The notes: generated by a model from the letters alone, not told the origin. Shown: positions 20,042 through 29,352, counted from the first letter of the stretch. The stretch: 64,000 bases of DNA from Pollutimonas subterranea (GCF_002849655.1 NZ_PDNW01000013.1:2501-66500), one strand, 5' to 3'. Translations and numbers: made by a program.

Positions 20042-21709
20042 CTAGTGCGCTGATTTGAATTGGGTACGTGCCAGCAGGATTACCGGCAACAAGCCTGCAA
20101 GGACGATGGCCAGTGCGGCGACGGATCCTTCTTCATAGGTCCCGCGGGCCGCTTCGGCATAAAGCCAGGTCGCCAGAGTGTCGAAATTGACCGGCCGCAA
20201 CAGAAGCGTGGCGGGGAGCTCCTTCATGGCGTCGACGAAAATAAGCAGGGCTGCCGCGCCCAGGGCGGGACGCAACAAGGGAAGATGGATGCGACGCAAG
20301 GTGCCGCTGGAGGTTTCGCCCAGCAGGCGTGCCGCCTGCTCCATGGACGGTGGAATGCGAGCCAGCCCCGACTCTATCCCGCCTATCGATATGGCAAGAA
20401 AGCGTATGACGTAAGCGCATACAAGCGCCGTCGTGGTCCCCATCAGCAAGAGGCCGGGATCTGCATTGCCGAGTAATTCCCAGACCTCGGCGCCCAGGCT
20501 GCCAAGGAATACGATGGGACTGAGCAGGCCGATGGCCAATACGGTTCCCGGTATGGCGTAGCCGGAAGTGGCGATCCGGGCGCATAGCCGGGGCAGAGTG
20601 AACGGTGCGCCGTGCCGCAAGGCGCGGGCCGCCCATGCAACCACCAGTCCGCAGGCGATGGTGGCAATGGTAGCGATCAGTGCGATCTTGACGGTGTTGT
20701 AGCCGCTCATCAATAGCTGGTCAGAGACCGACCCGACATTATTGAAGTGCTTGAAGGTTTCATTCAGCAGGTATAAAGCGGGCGCAACGAAACCGATTAT
20801 GACGGGAGTCCAGCCCAGCATGAACGCAAAGGCGGCCGCAAGGCCTTTCAATTTACGGGGCTGCATTGCCCTGGCGCGTTGTGTACTGGCATAGCGTTGG
20901 CGGCGGCGTCCATGGCGTTCAATGAGTATCAGCAGGACGACAATCGCCAGCATGGCAAGGGCGATCTGGGCCGCTCCGGCCAGGTCGGAACGCGTAACCC
21001 ACGTCGTATACACCGATACCGTCAGCGTTTGGACACCCAGGAATTCGGAGGCGCCAATATCGTTCAACGTTTCCAGCAAGGCCAGGCTGACCCCCACGGC
21101 AATGGCCGGGCGGGCCATGGGCAACGCAACGCGAAAGAAAGTGCTGCGGCTGGATTCGCCCAGCACCCGGGCTGCCTCGAGAAGACTGGCTGCCTGCGTG
21201 GCGAACATGATACGGGTACTGAGATACACGTAGGGGTACAGCACGAAGCCCAGCAGGAAAATGGCCCCTGGCAAGGACCGTAGGTCCGGCAGCCGGAATT
21301 GGCGCGGGCTGTCGTAGCCCAACACGTCGCGCAACAGGGTCTGCACGGGACCGATGGGGTGAAGAATGTCGAGGTAGGCGAAGGCGACGATGTAGGTGGG
21401 AACCGCCAGCGGCAGCAACAGCGCCCAGGATAGAATGCGTTGGGAAGGAAACTGGAATGCGGTGATCAGCCAGGCGCTTCCCACCCCCAGGCAGGCGACC
21501 AATACGCCCACGCCCGCCAGCAGTAACGTAGTATTGAGAAAAGCGGTGGGCAGGACATAAGAGAGCAGGTGGGACCAGTGCTCCGTCGTACCTTGCAAGG
21601 CGTACCAGCATAGCGTGGCGATGGGGGCGAGCACGCACAGCGCGATCAGTATGGTGCCGACCCGCCAGCCAAGGCCAGCCTCACATGAAAAAAAACGGCG
21701 CAGATGCAA
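20042..21709 (-). CDS. fbpB: iron(III) ABC transporter permease (duplicated)
   Basis: This is a fused two-domain inner-membrane permease with about 12 predicted helices and two binding-protein-dependent transport domains, as in FbpB/SfuB. Each half has an EAA-type loop: EAARVLGESSRSTFFRVALPMARPAI in the first and EQAARLLGETSSGTLRRIHLPLLRPAL in the second. The reading frame opens at a TTG at 21799 that overlaps the end of fbpA, but the first ~25 codons contain a terminator-like hairpin. I favour TTG 21709, preceded by AGGAA, which starts 15 residues before the first membrane helix. The start is uncertain. Confidence 0.87.
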   Translation of the reverse strand: MHLRRFFSCEAGLGWRVGTILIALCVLAPIATLCWYALQGTTEHWSHLLSYVLPTAFLNTTLLLAGVGVLVACLGVGSAWLITAFQFPSQRILSWALLLPLAVPTYIVAFAYLDILHPIGPVQTLLRDVLGYDSPRQFRLPDLRSLPGAIFLLGFVLYPYVYLSTRIMFATQAASLLEAARVLGESSRSTFFRVALPMARPAIAVGVSLALLETLNDIGASEFLGVQTLTVSVYTTWVTRSDLAGAAQIALAMLAIVVLLILIERHGRRRQRYASTQRARAMQPRKLKGLAAAFAFMLGWTPVIIGFVAPALYLLNETFKHFNNVGSVSDQLLMSGYNTVKIALIATIATIACGLVVAWAARALRHGAPFTLPRLCARIATSGYAIPGTVLAIGLLSPIVFLGSLGAEVWELLGNADPGLLLMGTTTALVCAYVIRFLAISIGGIESGLARIPPSMEQAARLLGETSSGTLRRIHLPLLRPALGAAALLIFVDAMKELPATLLLRPVNFDTLATWLYAEAARGTYEEGSVAALAIVLAGLLPVILLARTQFKSAH

Positions 21710-21725
21710 CAGCGGAAGTTCCTGC

Positions 21726-21762
21726 AAAAAACGGCAGAACGCGGGCGTTAAAGCCCGCGTTC
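21726..21762 (-). terminator. terminator-like hairpin between fbpA and fbpB
   Basis: A perfect 10-bp stem (GAACGCGGGC at 21737-21746 with GCCCGCGTTC at 21753-21762) has a 6-base loop. On the minus strand it is followed after five bases by six T residues. It begins about 20 bases beyond the fbpA stop. It looks like an attenuator that keeps the binding protein in excess over the membrane components. Confidence 0.7.
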
Positions 21763-21782
21763 CAGGAAGCAGCGTCGGCTTC

Positions 21783-22832
21783 TTAGTTGTTGAATCCAAC
21801 CTTGTCCACCAATTCGCTGGCTTGCTTGCGATGCTTGGCGATTTCGGTCAGGGATAGTGGATCGACAACCAGAGGACCGAAACTTGCGACAACAGGGTCC
21901 AGCTTGACCCCTTCTTTGATCGGGTATTCATAATTGGCGTTAGCGTAAAGGCCTTGAGCTTTATCAGAGACCAGGTATTCAAGCAGCTTGACGGCGTTTT
22001 CCTTATTGGGTGCATGCTTGGCTACCGACGCGCCGGAAATATTAACATGAGTGCCGCGGCTCTTTTCATTGGCGAACGTCGGACGTACGACCTTGATGGC
22101 GTCGCCCCATTTGCGCGCATCGGTACCGGGTTCAGCGTTCTTCATGCGGCCGACATAATAGGCATTTGCAATGCCGATATCGCAGATGCCGCCCAGGATG
22201 TCGCGCGCCACGTCGCGGTCTCCGCCCGAGGCCTTGCGTCCGAGGTTGTTCTTGACGTTGCGCAACCATGCTTCAGTGGATTCCACGCCATTGTGCGCGA
22301 TCATGGCGGCAATGAGCGCCGTATTGTAGGGATGCTGGCCCGACCGTATGCAGACCTTGCCTTTCCATTTGGGATCGGCAAAGGCTTCATAGGTAAGGGC
22401 ATTGACGTCGAGATCTTTTGCGACATAGGCCACCCGGTCGCGCAGGGACAGCGTATACCATTGGTTGTCGGCGCCGCGCAGATTGGCGGGAATGGTGTCG
22501 TTCAAGACTTTGGATTGGACAGGCTGTGTAATGCCGGCGTCGACCAGATCAAGCAAATTGCCGATGTCCACAGTCATGAGCAGGTCGGCGGGAGACTTTT
22601 CCCCTTCGGCCTTCACGCGCTCGATAAGGCCGTCCTTGACGAAGACCGTATTGACCTTGATGCCCGTGTCTTTGGTGAATTCATCCAGCAGCGGCTGGAT
22701 CAGTTGCGGTTCGCGCGTTGTGTACAAACTGACATCGGCCGCGACGGCTGCGCCGGATGCGGCACAAAGGGCGGCAAAGCCGGCCAGCATTAATGAGCGA
22801 AACAAGGGCCGCGGCTCTCGGTTTGAACGCAT
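21783..22832 (-). CDS. fbpA: periplasmic iron(III)-binding protein
   Basis: This is the binding protein of the Fbp/Fut ferric iron importer, 349 residues. It has a signal peptide (LMLAGFAALCAASGAAVAA) and then the family start DVSLYTTREPQLIQPLLDEFTKDTGIKVN. The tyrosine-rich ligand region NAYYVGRM near residue 228 matches the paired tyrosines that bind iron in FutA/FbpA relatives. A good AGGAG lies upstream of the ATG at 22832. The promoter region holds a Fur-like site and a separate 17-bp palindrome. Confidence 0.93.
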   Translation of the reverse strand: MRSNREPRPLFRSLMLAGFAALCAASGAAVAADVSLYTTREPQLIQPLLDEFTKDTGIKVNTVFVKDGLIERVKAEGEKSPADLLMTVDIGNLLDLVDAGITQPVQSKVLNDTIPANLRGADNQWYTLSLRDRVAYVAKDLDVNALTYEAFADPKWKGKVCIRSGQHPYNTALIAAMIAHNGVESTEAWLRNVKNNLGRKASGGDRDVARDILGGICDIGIANAYYVGRMKNAEPGTDARKWGDAIKVVRPTFANEKSRGTHVNISGASVAKHAPNKENAVKLLEYLVSDKAQGLYANANYEYPIKEGVKLDPVVASFGPLVVDPLSLTEIAKHRKQASELVDKVGFNN

Positions 22833-22865
22833 GGAGCATCTCCTGGACGAATATAGATGGGAAAT

Positions 22866-22882
22866 GTGAACACCGTGTTCAC
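22866..22882. promoter_or_regulatory. 17-bp perfect palindrome in fbpA leader
   Basis: GTGAACACCGTGTTCAC has two perfect 8-base arms around one central base. It lies 34 bases upstream of the fbpA start codon and 20-40 bases downstream of the Fur-like site. Its form suits a dimeric repressor such as a TetR- or GntR-type protein. The regulator is not identifiable from this window. Confidence 0.5.
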
Positions 22883-22902
22883 TAATGGACAGTTTAATGC
22901 TG

Positions 22903-22922
22903 AATAGAAATGATTCTCATAT
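22903..22922 (-). promoter_or_regulatory. Fur box-like site upstream of fbpA
   Basis: On the minus strand the core TGAGAATCATT matches the central part of the Fur consensus (TGATAATCATT) except for one base. It is about 75 bases upstream of the fbpA start, where a promoter is expected. Fe-Fur repression of an iron importer is the established logic. Confidence 0.7.
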
Positions 22923-23163
22923 GGATGCGGTAAGATACCAGAGTATGGGAAACTATTCAATGAAAAAGCTTGCCGTCGGCCCGCTGTCTGGCCATTTCTG
23001 GCGCTTGTTTGATCCATCTTAAATTACCCTTGGTTTTCATTGGACCGCCCCTGTATTCAGCGACGTTCACGCTGTAATATCCCTCGTACACGCCGGGTTT
23101 TCGGCATGTCCTTTGTCCGGCACGCTAAAATCGGGCCTTCAAGCATTTACTTTACGCGATCAC

Positions 23164-23940
23164 ATGGCAGCCTTTAATACAGAGCAGGTTCTCAACGTAC
23201 GTCACTGGAACGATACTTTATTTTCCTTTACCACCACGCGCGATCCCGCCCTGCGTTTCCATAATGGTCACTTCGTGATGCTGGGCCTGGAGATCAACGG
23301 CAAGCCGCTCATGCGCGCCTACAGCATTGCCAGCGCCAACTACGAAGAAAACCTCGAGTTCCTCAGCATAAAGGTACAAGACGGTCCGCTCACGTCGCGC
23401 CTGCAGCACTTGAAGCAGGGCGACACGATACTGGTCAGCAAGAAGCCGGTGGGTACACTGGTCGTCGATGATCTCAAACCGGGCAAGCATCTTTATCTGT
23501 TCGCCACCGGCACGGGTCTGGCGCCGTTCATGAGCATCATCAAAGACCCCGATGTCTATGAACGTTTCGATAAAATCGTCTTGCTGCATGGGGTGCGGTT
23601 CCAAAGCGAACTCGCGTATTCCGACTATATCCAGAATGAACTGACCCAGAACGAATATTTTGGCGATATCGTCCGCGAAAAGCTTATTTACTATCCATCG
23701 GTCACCCGCGAGCCCTTCCGCAACCAGGGGCGGATTACCGATATGGTCGAATCCGGCAAGCTTTTCAACGACATCGGCCTTCCACCGCTTAATCCCCAGA
23801 CTGATCGCGCCATGCTTTGCGGCAGCCCCCATATGCTTGCCGATATCAGCGCCATGCTCGACAAACGTGGTTTCGTGGTATCCAGTGGAGTCGGACAACC
23901 TGGCGATTATGTAATTGAACGGGCTTTTGTCGAAAAGTAG
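23164..23940 (+). CDS. fpr: ferredoxin/flavodoxin-NADP reductase
   Basis: This flavoprotein moves electrons between NADPH and ferredoxin or flavodoxin. The 258-residue length from ATG 23164 is typical. Motifs are the FAD-binding RAYSIAS (with LMRAYSIASANYEENLEF), the phosphate-loop region KPVGTLVVDDL, GTGLAPFMSII and the C-terminal CGSPHMLADISAMLDKRGF ending VIERAFVEK. A TTG at 23113 in the same frame would add 17 residues that do not fit the family. It adjoins an iron importer and is near oxyR, in line with a role in oxidative stress and iron-sulfur metabolism. Confidence 0.93.
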   Translation: MAAFNTEQVLNVRHWNDTLFSFTTTRDPALRFHNGHFVMLGLEINGKPLMRAYSIASANYEENLEFLSIKVQDGPLTSRLQHLKQGDTILVSKKPVGTLVVDDLKPGKHLYLFATGTGLAPFMSIIKDPDVYERFDKIVLLHGVRFQSELAYSDYIQNELTQNEYFGDIVREKLIYYPSVTREPFRNQGRITDMVESGKLFNDIGLPPLNPQTDRAMLCGSPHMLADISAMLDKRGFVVSSGVGQPGDYVIERAFVEK

Positions 23941-24029
23941 CCGTATGGGCCACCGGGGGGCTTGTTAATTCAAGCTATAGGTGATTACACTCTGATAGTT
24001 GTTTTATTGACTTTACAGAGAGCACACTT

Positions 24030-24416
24030 ATGGCCAAGCAAATTATCCATACTGATGCGGCCCCGGCCGCTGTCGGTCCGTACTCGCAGGCTGTCGCCGC
24101 GGGTCCCGGAAAAACGGTATTCTTGTCCGGGCAGATAGGTCTCGAACCCGGTACCGGAGAGCTCGTTTCCGAAAACTTCGAAGGGCAGGTGCGTCAGTCT
24201 TTCGCGAATATGCAGGCCGTCATCGAGGCAGCCGGCGGTTCACTGGAACATATCGTCAAGCTGACCCTGTTCCTGACCGATCTCAGCAAGTTTGCCAGCG
24301 CCAATGCCATCATGGCCGACATTATTCCGCAGCCATTCCCCGCACGCTCCACGATCGGAGTCGCCAGCCTGCCCAAGGGCGCGCAGTTCGAGGTTGAAGC
24401 GATTATTGTCATTTGA
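24030..24416 (+). CDS. ridA: RidA family enamine/imine deaminase
   Basis: RidA hydrolyses reactive 2-aminoacrylate made by PLP enzymes. The 128-residue protein has the family start with APAAVGPYSQAV, LSGQIGLEPGTGELV, and the key arginine Arg106 in PARSTIGVASLPKGAQFEVEAI, which contacts the carboxylate. It would form a trimer in the cytoplasm. It abuts recG, which starts at or just after its stop codon. Confidence 0.94.
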   Translation: MAKQIIHTDAAPAAVGPYSQAVAAGPGKTVFLSGQIGLEPGTGELVSENFEGQVRQSFANMQAVIEAAGGSLEHIVKLTLFLTDLSKFASANAIMADIIPQPFPARSTIGVASLPKGAQFEVEAIIVI

Positions 24417-26521
24417 TCCCACGAAGCAGGGTGGTCGCTGTGGCCGTATCTGGCACAAAAGCGCGTGCGCCGGGACAGGCTGCGACGGGTCCCGGCTCGC
24501 TGCTCGAGCGCAAGCTGTTGCATCTGGGCTTGCGGGATCCGGTTGATTTCGTGGTGCATCTTCCCCTGCGCTACGAAGACGAAACGCACATAACGCCCAT
24601 CATGTCGGTGTACCCGGGTGCGCCGGCGCAGGTCGAGGCGGAAGTCATACGCAGTGAAGTGCAGTTTCGTCCGCGCCGCCAACTCGTGGCTGTCGTCGAG
24701 GACGACACGGGTTCACTGCTTTTGCGCTGGTTGAATTTCTATCCCAACCAGCAAAAGCAAGTGGCGGTGGGCAAGCGTGTACGCGTGCGTGGCGAGGTGC
24801 GCGCCGGTTTTGGGGGCCACGAGATGGTCCACCCCAAAATCACCGTCGCCGGCACGGCACTGCCGCAAGCGCTGACGCCGGTATATCCGACCACTGATGG
24901 CCTGTCCCAAGCCAGCCTGCGCAAGGCCATAGACCAGGCTCTGGTCCGTGCCGATCTGTCCGATACCTTGCCGCCTGAAATTCGCGACCGCTACAAGCTT
25001 ATGCCGTTTGACCAGGCGATCCGTGTGTTGCACCATCCCTCGCCCGACATTTCGTACAGCGATTTGATTGAACGGGGACATCCTGCCTGGACCCGTATCA
25101 AGTTCGATGAGTTGCTGGCCCAGCAGATATCACTGGCGGCAGCCCGCGCCGCTCGCCGACGTCAGAGGGCGCGTGCGCTGGAGGGCGATCATGGGCGCTT
25201 GCCGGATGCATTGCGGGCCAGTCTGCCGTTTACACTGACCGCCGCGCAGGAGCGCGTCATCGCGGAAATTTCCAGCGACCTGTCGTGCTCTTTTCCAATG
25301 CACCGATTGCTGCAGGGAGACGTCGGCAGCGGCAAAACCATTGTGGCGGCGTTTGCAGCGGCCCAGGCAATTTCCAGTCAGAGCCAGGTTGCCATCATGG
25401 CGCCTACCGAGATCCTGGCCGAACAACACTTTCAGAAGTTGGTGGCATGGCTCGAGCCTTTGGGCATTACGGTGGCCTGGCTTACCGGAAGCCTGTCCAG
25501 CAAGGCGCGCAAGGCGGCCATCGAAGCCATCGAATCGGGGCAGGCGCAGTTGGTGGTGGGCACCCAGGCCCTCATCCAGGATAAAGTCAATTTTTCCAAT
25601 CTCGGCCTGGTTATCCTGGATGAGCAGCATCGATTCGGAGTGGGCCAGCGACTGGACCTGAGCCGCAAGGGTGAAGAATCGGAAGGCAGCCTGGCCATGA
25701 TCCCGCACCAGTTGAGCATGAGCGCGACCCCGATTCCACGCACCCTTGCCATGACTTTCTTCGCGGACCTGGACGTTTCGGTGATCGATGAGCTGCCCCC
25801 CGGACGGAGTCCGGTGCTGACCAAGCTTGTTTCCGATGCGCGGCGTGACGAGGTGCTGAGCCATGTGGTCGCCGAGGTGCGCCGGGGCAGCCAGGCATAC
25901 TGGGTATGCCCGCTGGTTGAAGAAAGCGAGGCATTGCAGTTGCAGACCGCGGTGGACACCCATGCCAGGCTGGCCCTTGCCTTGTCGGGAATGCGGGTGG
26001 GGCTGGTACATGGCCGCCTGCCTGCAGCGGAAAAGCAGCAGGTCATGCAGGACTTTCGGGCCGGCGCCATTGATCTGCTGGTCGCGACGACGGTCATTGA
26101 GGTCGGCGTCGACGTGCCGAATGCTTCTCTTATGATTATCGAGCATGCTGAACGTTTCGGCCTTGCGCAACTGCATCAACTACGTGGTCGGGTAGGGCGG
26201 GGCAGTCAACAGTCGGTCTGTGTGCTGATGTACCAGTCCCCCTTGTCGGCCGTGGCGCGACAACGCTTGCGCGCCATGTACGAAACCGCCGATGGTTTTG
26301 AAATTGCCCGACGCGATCTTGAACAGCGTGGTCCTGGCGAATTCCTTGGCGTTCGACAGTCCGGCCAGGAGCTCTTGCGTTTTGCGAGCATCGATACCGA
26401 TGCCATGATCGCCGAGCAGGCCCAGGAAGCGGCGCGCGAGCTGCGCGATCGTTTCCCGGGACATGCACGCTGTCACCTGGAACGGTGGATGCGGGGCAAG
26501 CAGGACTTTTTGCGCAGTTAG
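24413..26521 (+). CDS. recG: ATP-dependent DNA helicase RecG
   Basis: RecG remodels stalled replication forks and Holliday junctions. It has the N-terminal wedge/OB domain (about 60-190, with LPLRYEDETHITPI), then superfamily 2 helicase motifs: LLQGDVGSGKTIVA, MAPTEILAEQH, DEQHRFGVGQR, SATPIPRTLAM, and VEVG-type motif V (ATTVIEVGVDVPNA), QLRGRVGRG and the C-terminal TRG segment (RDLEQRGPGEFLGVRQSG). The length of about 700 residues is full. The frame opens at TTG 24413, overlapping the ridA stop; GTG 24431 and GTG 24440 are also plausible starts. Confidence 0.96.
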   Translation: MIPRSRVVAVAVSGTKARAPGQAATGPGSLLERKLLHLGLRDPVDFVVHLPLRYEDETHITPIMSVYPGAPAQVEAEVIRSEVQFRPRRQLVAVVEDDTGSLLLRWLNFYPNQQKQVAVGKRVRVRGEVRAGFGGHEMVHPKITVAGTALPQALTPVYPTTDGLSQASLRKAIDQALVRADLSDTLPPEIRDRYKLMPFDQAIRVLHHPSPDISYSDLIERGHPAWTRIKFDELLAQQISLAAARAARRRQRARALEGDHGRLPDALRASLPFTLTAAQERVIAEISSDLSCSFPMHRLLQGDVGSGKTIVAAFAAAQAISSQSQVAIMAPTEILAEQHFQKLVAWLEPLGITVAWLTGSLSSKARKAAIEAIESGQAQLVVGTQALIQDKVNFSNLGLVILDEQHRFGVGQRLDLSRKGEESEGSLAMIPHQLSMSATPIPRTLAMTFFADLDVSVIDELPPGRSPVLTKLVSDARRDEVLSHVVAEVRRGSQAYWVCPLVEESEALQLQTAVDTHARLALALSGMRVGLVHGRLPAAEKQQVMQDFRAGAIDLLVATTVIEVGVDVPNASLMIIEHAERFGLAQLHQLRGRVGRGSQQSVCVLMYQSPLSAVARQRLRAMYETADGFEIARRDLEQRGPGEFLGVRQSGQELLRFASIDTDAMIAEQAQEAARELRDRFPGHARCHLERWMRGKQDFLRS

Positions 26522-26555
26522 CGCAGCCTGATCCTTATTTAGAACGAGATAGCTA

Positions 26556-27512
26556 ATGACCTTGACCGAATTGAAGTACATCGTGGCCGTGGCGCGGGAG
26601 CGGCACTTTGGCAGGGCTGCCGAAGCGTGTTTCGTCAGCCAGCCGACCTTGTCCGTTGCCATACGCAAGCTCGAAGACGAGCTGGGTGTGGTGCTGTTTG
26701 AACGCGGCGGTACCGAGGTGGGCGTAACGCCTATCGGATTGCGCGTCGTCGCACAGGCACAGCGGGTGCTTGAAGAAGGGGCCAATTTGCGCGAGATTGC
26801 CCGGCAAGGACATGATCCGCTTGCCGGGCCACTGCGGGTGGGGGTCATCCATACCATAGGCCCCTATCTCTTGCCGCGCTTGGTGCCGACCCAGATCACT
26901 GCCACGCCCCAAATGCCGTTACTCTTGCAGGAAAACTTCACGGCCCGCTTGCTGGAACTGTTGCGGCAGGGTGAAATCGACTGTGCCATCGTCGCCTTGC
27001 CTTTGCCGGAGTCGGGCTTGATGGTGCATCCTTTATACGATGAACCGTTTGTGGTGGCAGTACCGACGAATCATCCCTGGACGGCACATAAAGAGATCGA
27101 TGCGCGCACGCTCAAGAACGAAACCATGCTTTTGCTTGGCACCGGACATTGCTTCCGTGATCAGGTACTGGAGGTCTGCCCGGAGCTATCGCGTTTTTCG
27201 GCATCCAGCGAAGGTATACAGCGCACCTTCGAAGGATCGTCGCTGGAAACCATACGGCACATGGTCGCAGCCGGCATAGGCGTGACCGTATTGCCAACCA
27301 GCGCGCTTTCCATGCCTGGCCTCGAAAACAATCTGCTGGCTTACATTCCTTTCAAGAAACCCGTGCCCGACAGGCGCGTCGTACTTGTATGGCGCAAAAG
27401 TTTTCCGCGTCCCACGGCCATAGACGCCCTTATCGCTGCGGTTCGCGCCTGCAACTTGCCCGGTGTGAATTACCTGGATGCCGTAACGGCGCCGGCGTCC
27501 GGCGCCGCATGA
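26556..27512 (+). CDS. oxyR: hydrogen peroxide-sensing regulator OxyR
   Basis: OxyR is a LysR-type regulator that senses peroxide by disulfide formation. The 318-residue protein has the DNA-binding helix-turn-helix with HFGRAAEACFVSQPTLSVAIRKLE. The sensor segment GTGHCFRDQVLEVC places cysteines at exactly 199 and 208, the same numbers as in E. coli. A classic target, dps, follows directly, and recG precedes, so a recG-oxyR-dps run is present. Confidence 0.95.
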   Translation: MTLTELKYIVAVARERHFGRAAEACFVSQPTLSVAIRKLEDELGVVLFERGGTEVGVTPIGLRVVAQAQRVLEEGANLREIARQGHDPLAGPLRVGVIHTIGPYLLPRLVPTQITATPQMPLLLQENFTARLLELLRQGEIDCAIVALPLPESGLMVHPLYDEPFVVAVPTNHPWTAHKEIDARTLKNETMLLLGTGHCFRDQVLEVCPELSRFSASSEGIQRTFEGSSLETIRHMVAAGIGVTVLPTSALSMPGLENNLLAYIPFKKPVPDRRVVLVWRKSFPRPTAIDALIAAVRACNLPGVNYLDAVTAPASGAA

Positions 27513-27608
27513 TGATGAATAACACCGCGCGCCGAGGTCCGCGATTTGTCATACCGACATGGTATCCTTGGACGAGCGTTTTCAATCAAAAACCACTTGG
27601 GGGTCTGT

Positions 27609-28130
27609 ATGGCTAAAGCGGCAAAGCTGGGCAATAAAACAGAAAAAATGAGCGACAAGGGTCTACCCATCGATATCGGTATCTCGGATAAAGACCGGTC
27701 AGTGGTTGCGGCCGAGCTCTCTAAAATGCTGGCCGATTCGTACACGCTATATTTGATGACCCATAACTTCCACTGGAACGTCACCGGGCCCTTGTTCAAT
27801 ACGCTGCACACGATGTTCATGACGCAATACACGGAAGAGTGGCAGGCACTGGATGCCATTGCCGAGCGCATCCGGGCGTTGGGACATTACGCGCCAGGCA
27901 CCTATGCCCAGTATGCCGAACTCTCGTCCATCAGCGAACCGTCAACCGTTCCTTCCGCCGAAGAGATGATACATCTGCTGGTCAGGGGCAACGAGGCTGT
28001 GGCAAAAACGGCCAGGGCGGCCTTCAAGAAAGCCGATGGCGTCGACGATCAGCCGACTGCCGATCTGCTCACCCAGCGCCTGGACATCCATGAAAAGAAC
28101 GCCTGGATGTTGCGCAGCTTGCTGCAATAA
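27609..28130 (+). CDS. dps: Dps-like DNA-protecting ferritin
   Basis: Dps forms dodecamers that oxidise and store iron and shield DNA. The 173-residue product has the ferroxidase-centre segment YLMTHNFHWNVTGPLFNTLHTMF and the paired EEWQALDAIAERIRALG. The N-terminal tail is lysine-rich (KAAKLGNKTEK), suited to DNA contact. The ATG at 27609 follows a GGGGG; an upstream in-frame start at 27546 is not preceded by one. It lies downstream of oxyR, its usual activator. A small inverted repeat, ATACC and GGTAT (27551-27565), sits in the gap. Confidence 0.93.
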   Translation: MAKAAKLGNKTEKMSDKGLPIDIGISDKDRSVVAAELSKMLADSYTLYLMTHNFHWNVTGPLFNTLHTMFMTQYTEEWQALDAIAERIRALGHYAPGTYAQYAELSSISEPSTVPSAEEMIHLLVRGNEAVAKTARAAFKKADGVDDQPTADLLTQRLDIHEKNAWMLRSLLQ

Positions 28131-28211
28131 CCATAGAGGAAACCCTGTGCCGAATGACGCCACGGGGCTGCCCTTTGGGTGTATGCTTTCCCGCGTACCT
28201 TAGGAGGCTAT

Positions 28212-29333
28212 ATGAAAATTCGTTTTACTCCAGTTGCTACTGCCCTGGGCTTTGCCGCAGGCATGCTCCTTTCGTCGGGCGCCATGGCCGATACCATCAA
28301 GATAGCCATTGCCGGCCCGTTTACCGGACCGGTCACCCAATATGGTGCAATGGTTAAGCAAGGCGTCGATACCGCTATAGAACAAATCAATGCCGCGGGT
28401 GGTGTGCTCGGCAAACAGCTTGAAGCCGTTTCCATCGACGACGGTTGCGAACCCAAGCAGGGTCCTGTAGTCGCCAACCGCGTGGTGAACGACGAAATCA
28501 ACTATGTGGTCGGGCACGTGTGTTCGGGCGCCACCATTGCCGCTACCACCGTCTATAACACCGAAGGCGTCCTGATGGTTACGCCTTCGGCGACCGCGCC
28601 GGGCGTCACAGACGGCAAGAACTTCGACATGATCTTTCGCACCATAGGCCGGGACGATCAACAAGGTCCTGCCGCCGCGAAATTCATCATCGAACAAATC
28701 AAGCCCAAGAACGTTGCCATTATTCATGACAAGCAATCGTATGGGCAGGGTATTGCCAACTCGGTAAAAGCCGAGCTTGAAAAAGCCGGTATCAAGATTG
28801 CGTTTTTTGAAGGCATCAATGCGGGCGATACCGACTATTCGGCCATCATCACCAAGCTTAAAAGCACTGGGGCGGACTTCGTCTACTACGGCGGCTATCA
28901 CCCTGAAATGGGCTTGCTGTTGCGCCAAGGAGCCGAGCAAGGCCTGAAAGTCAAGTTCATGGGGCCTGAAGGCGTCGGCAACCCGGACATCAATGCCATC
29001 GCCGGTGCCGCGGTCGAAGGCATGCTCCTGACCCTGCCTGCCGACTTCACCCAGGATCCCTCCAACGCGGGCATCGTCAAGGCGTTCAAAGACAAGAAGC
29101 GCGACCCCAGTGGTGCTTTCCAGCTGACCGCCTATTCGGCAACCAAAGCCATTGCCGATGGCATCAAGGGCGCAGGTGTTGACGATCCCGTCAAGGTGGC
29201 CGCCTATCTGCATGCCAACTCCATCGCTACCCCAATCGGAAAAATCTCCTGGAACAAGCAGGGCGATCTTACCGAGTTCAAGTTCGACATCTTCACGTGG
29301 CATAAAGACGGCAGCAAATCCGTGTACAAATAG
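28212..29333 (+). CDS. branched-chain amino acid ABC transporter binding protein (orphan LivK)
   Basis: This is a periplasmic binding protein of the Leu/Ile/Val family (peripla_BP_6), 373 residues. The signal peptide is ATALGFAAGMLLSSGAMA. Family hallmarks are IAGPFTGPVTQYGAM, IDDGCEPKQGPVVANRVV, SGATIAATTVYN and GGYHPEMGLLLRQ. It closely resembles the livK at 34978 but has no permease or ATPase genes next to it, so it probably feeds that LivHMGF complex. The start ATG follows TAGGAGG. A strong terminator follows. Confidence 0.92.
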   Translation: MKIRFTPVATALGFAAGMLLSSGAMADTIKIAIAGPFTGPVTQYGAMVKQGVDTAIEQINAAGGVLGKQLEAVSIDDGCEPKQGPVVANRVVNDEINYVVGHVCSGATIAATTVYNTEGVLMVTPSATAPGVTDGKNFDMIFRTIGRDDQQGPAAAKFIIEQIKPKNVAIIHDKQSYGQGIANSVKAELEKAGIKIAFFEGINAGDTDYSAIITKLKSTGADFVYYGGYHPEMGLLLRQGAEQGLKVKFMGPEGVGNPDINAIAGAAVEGMLLTLPADFTQDPSNAGIVKAFKDKKRDPSGAFQLTAYSATKAIADGIKGAGVDDPVKVAAYLHANSIATPIGKISWNKQGDLTEFKFDIFTWHKDGSKSVYK

Positions 29334-29352
29334 GCCGTTCAACGTCAATAAC

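Larger units (their letters stand above)
22833..23163. other. divergent fbpA-fpr promoter region
   Basis: This 331-bp gap lies between two divergent genes. The fbpA half holds the Fur-like site and the 17-bp palindrome. The fpr half (about 22940-23163) shows no clear operator or RNA structure to me, and short open frames in it do not resemble genes. Confidence 0.6.

Noticed and set aside
25130-26179. Long antisense frame opposite recG (349 codons)
   Set aside because: The recG protein is complete with all helicase motifs; the antisense product has low-complexity composition and no family.
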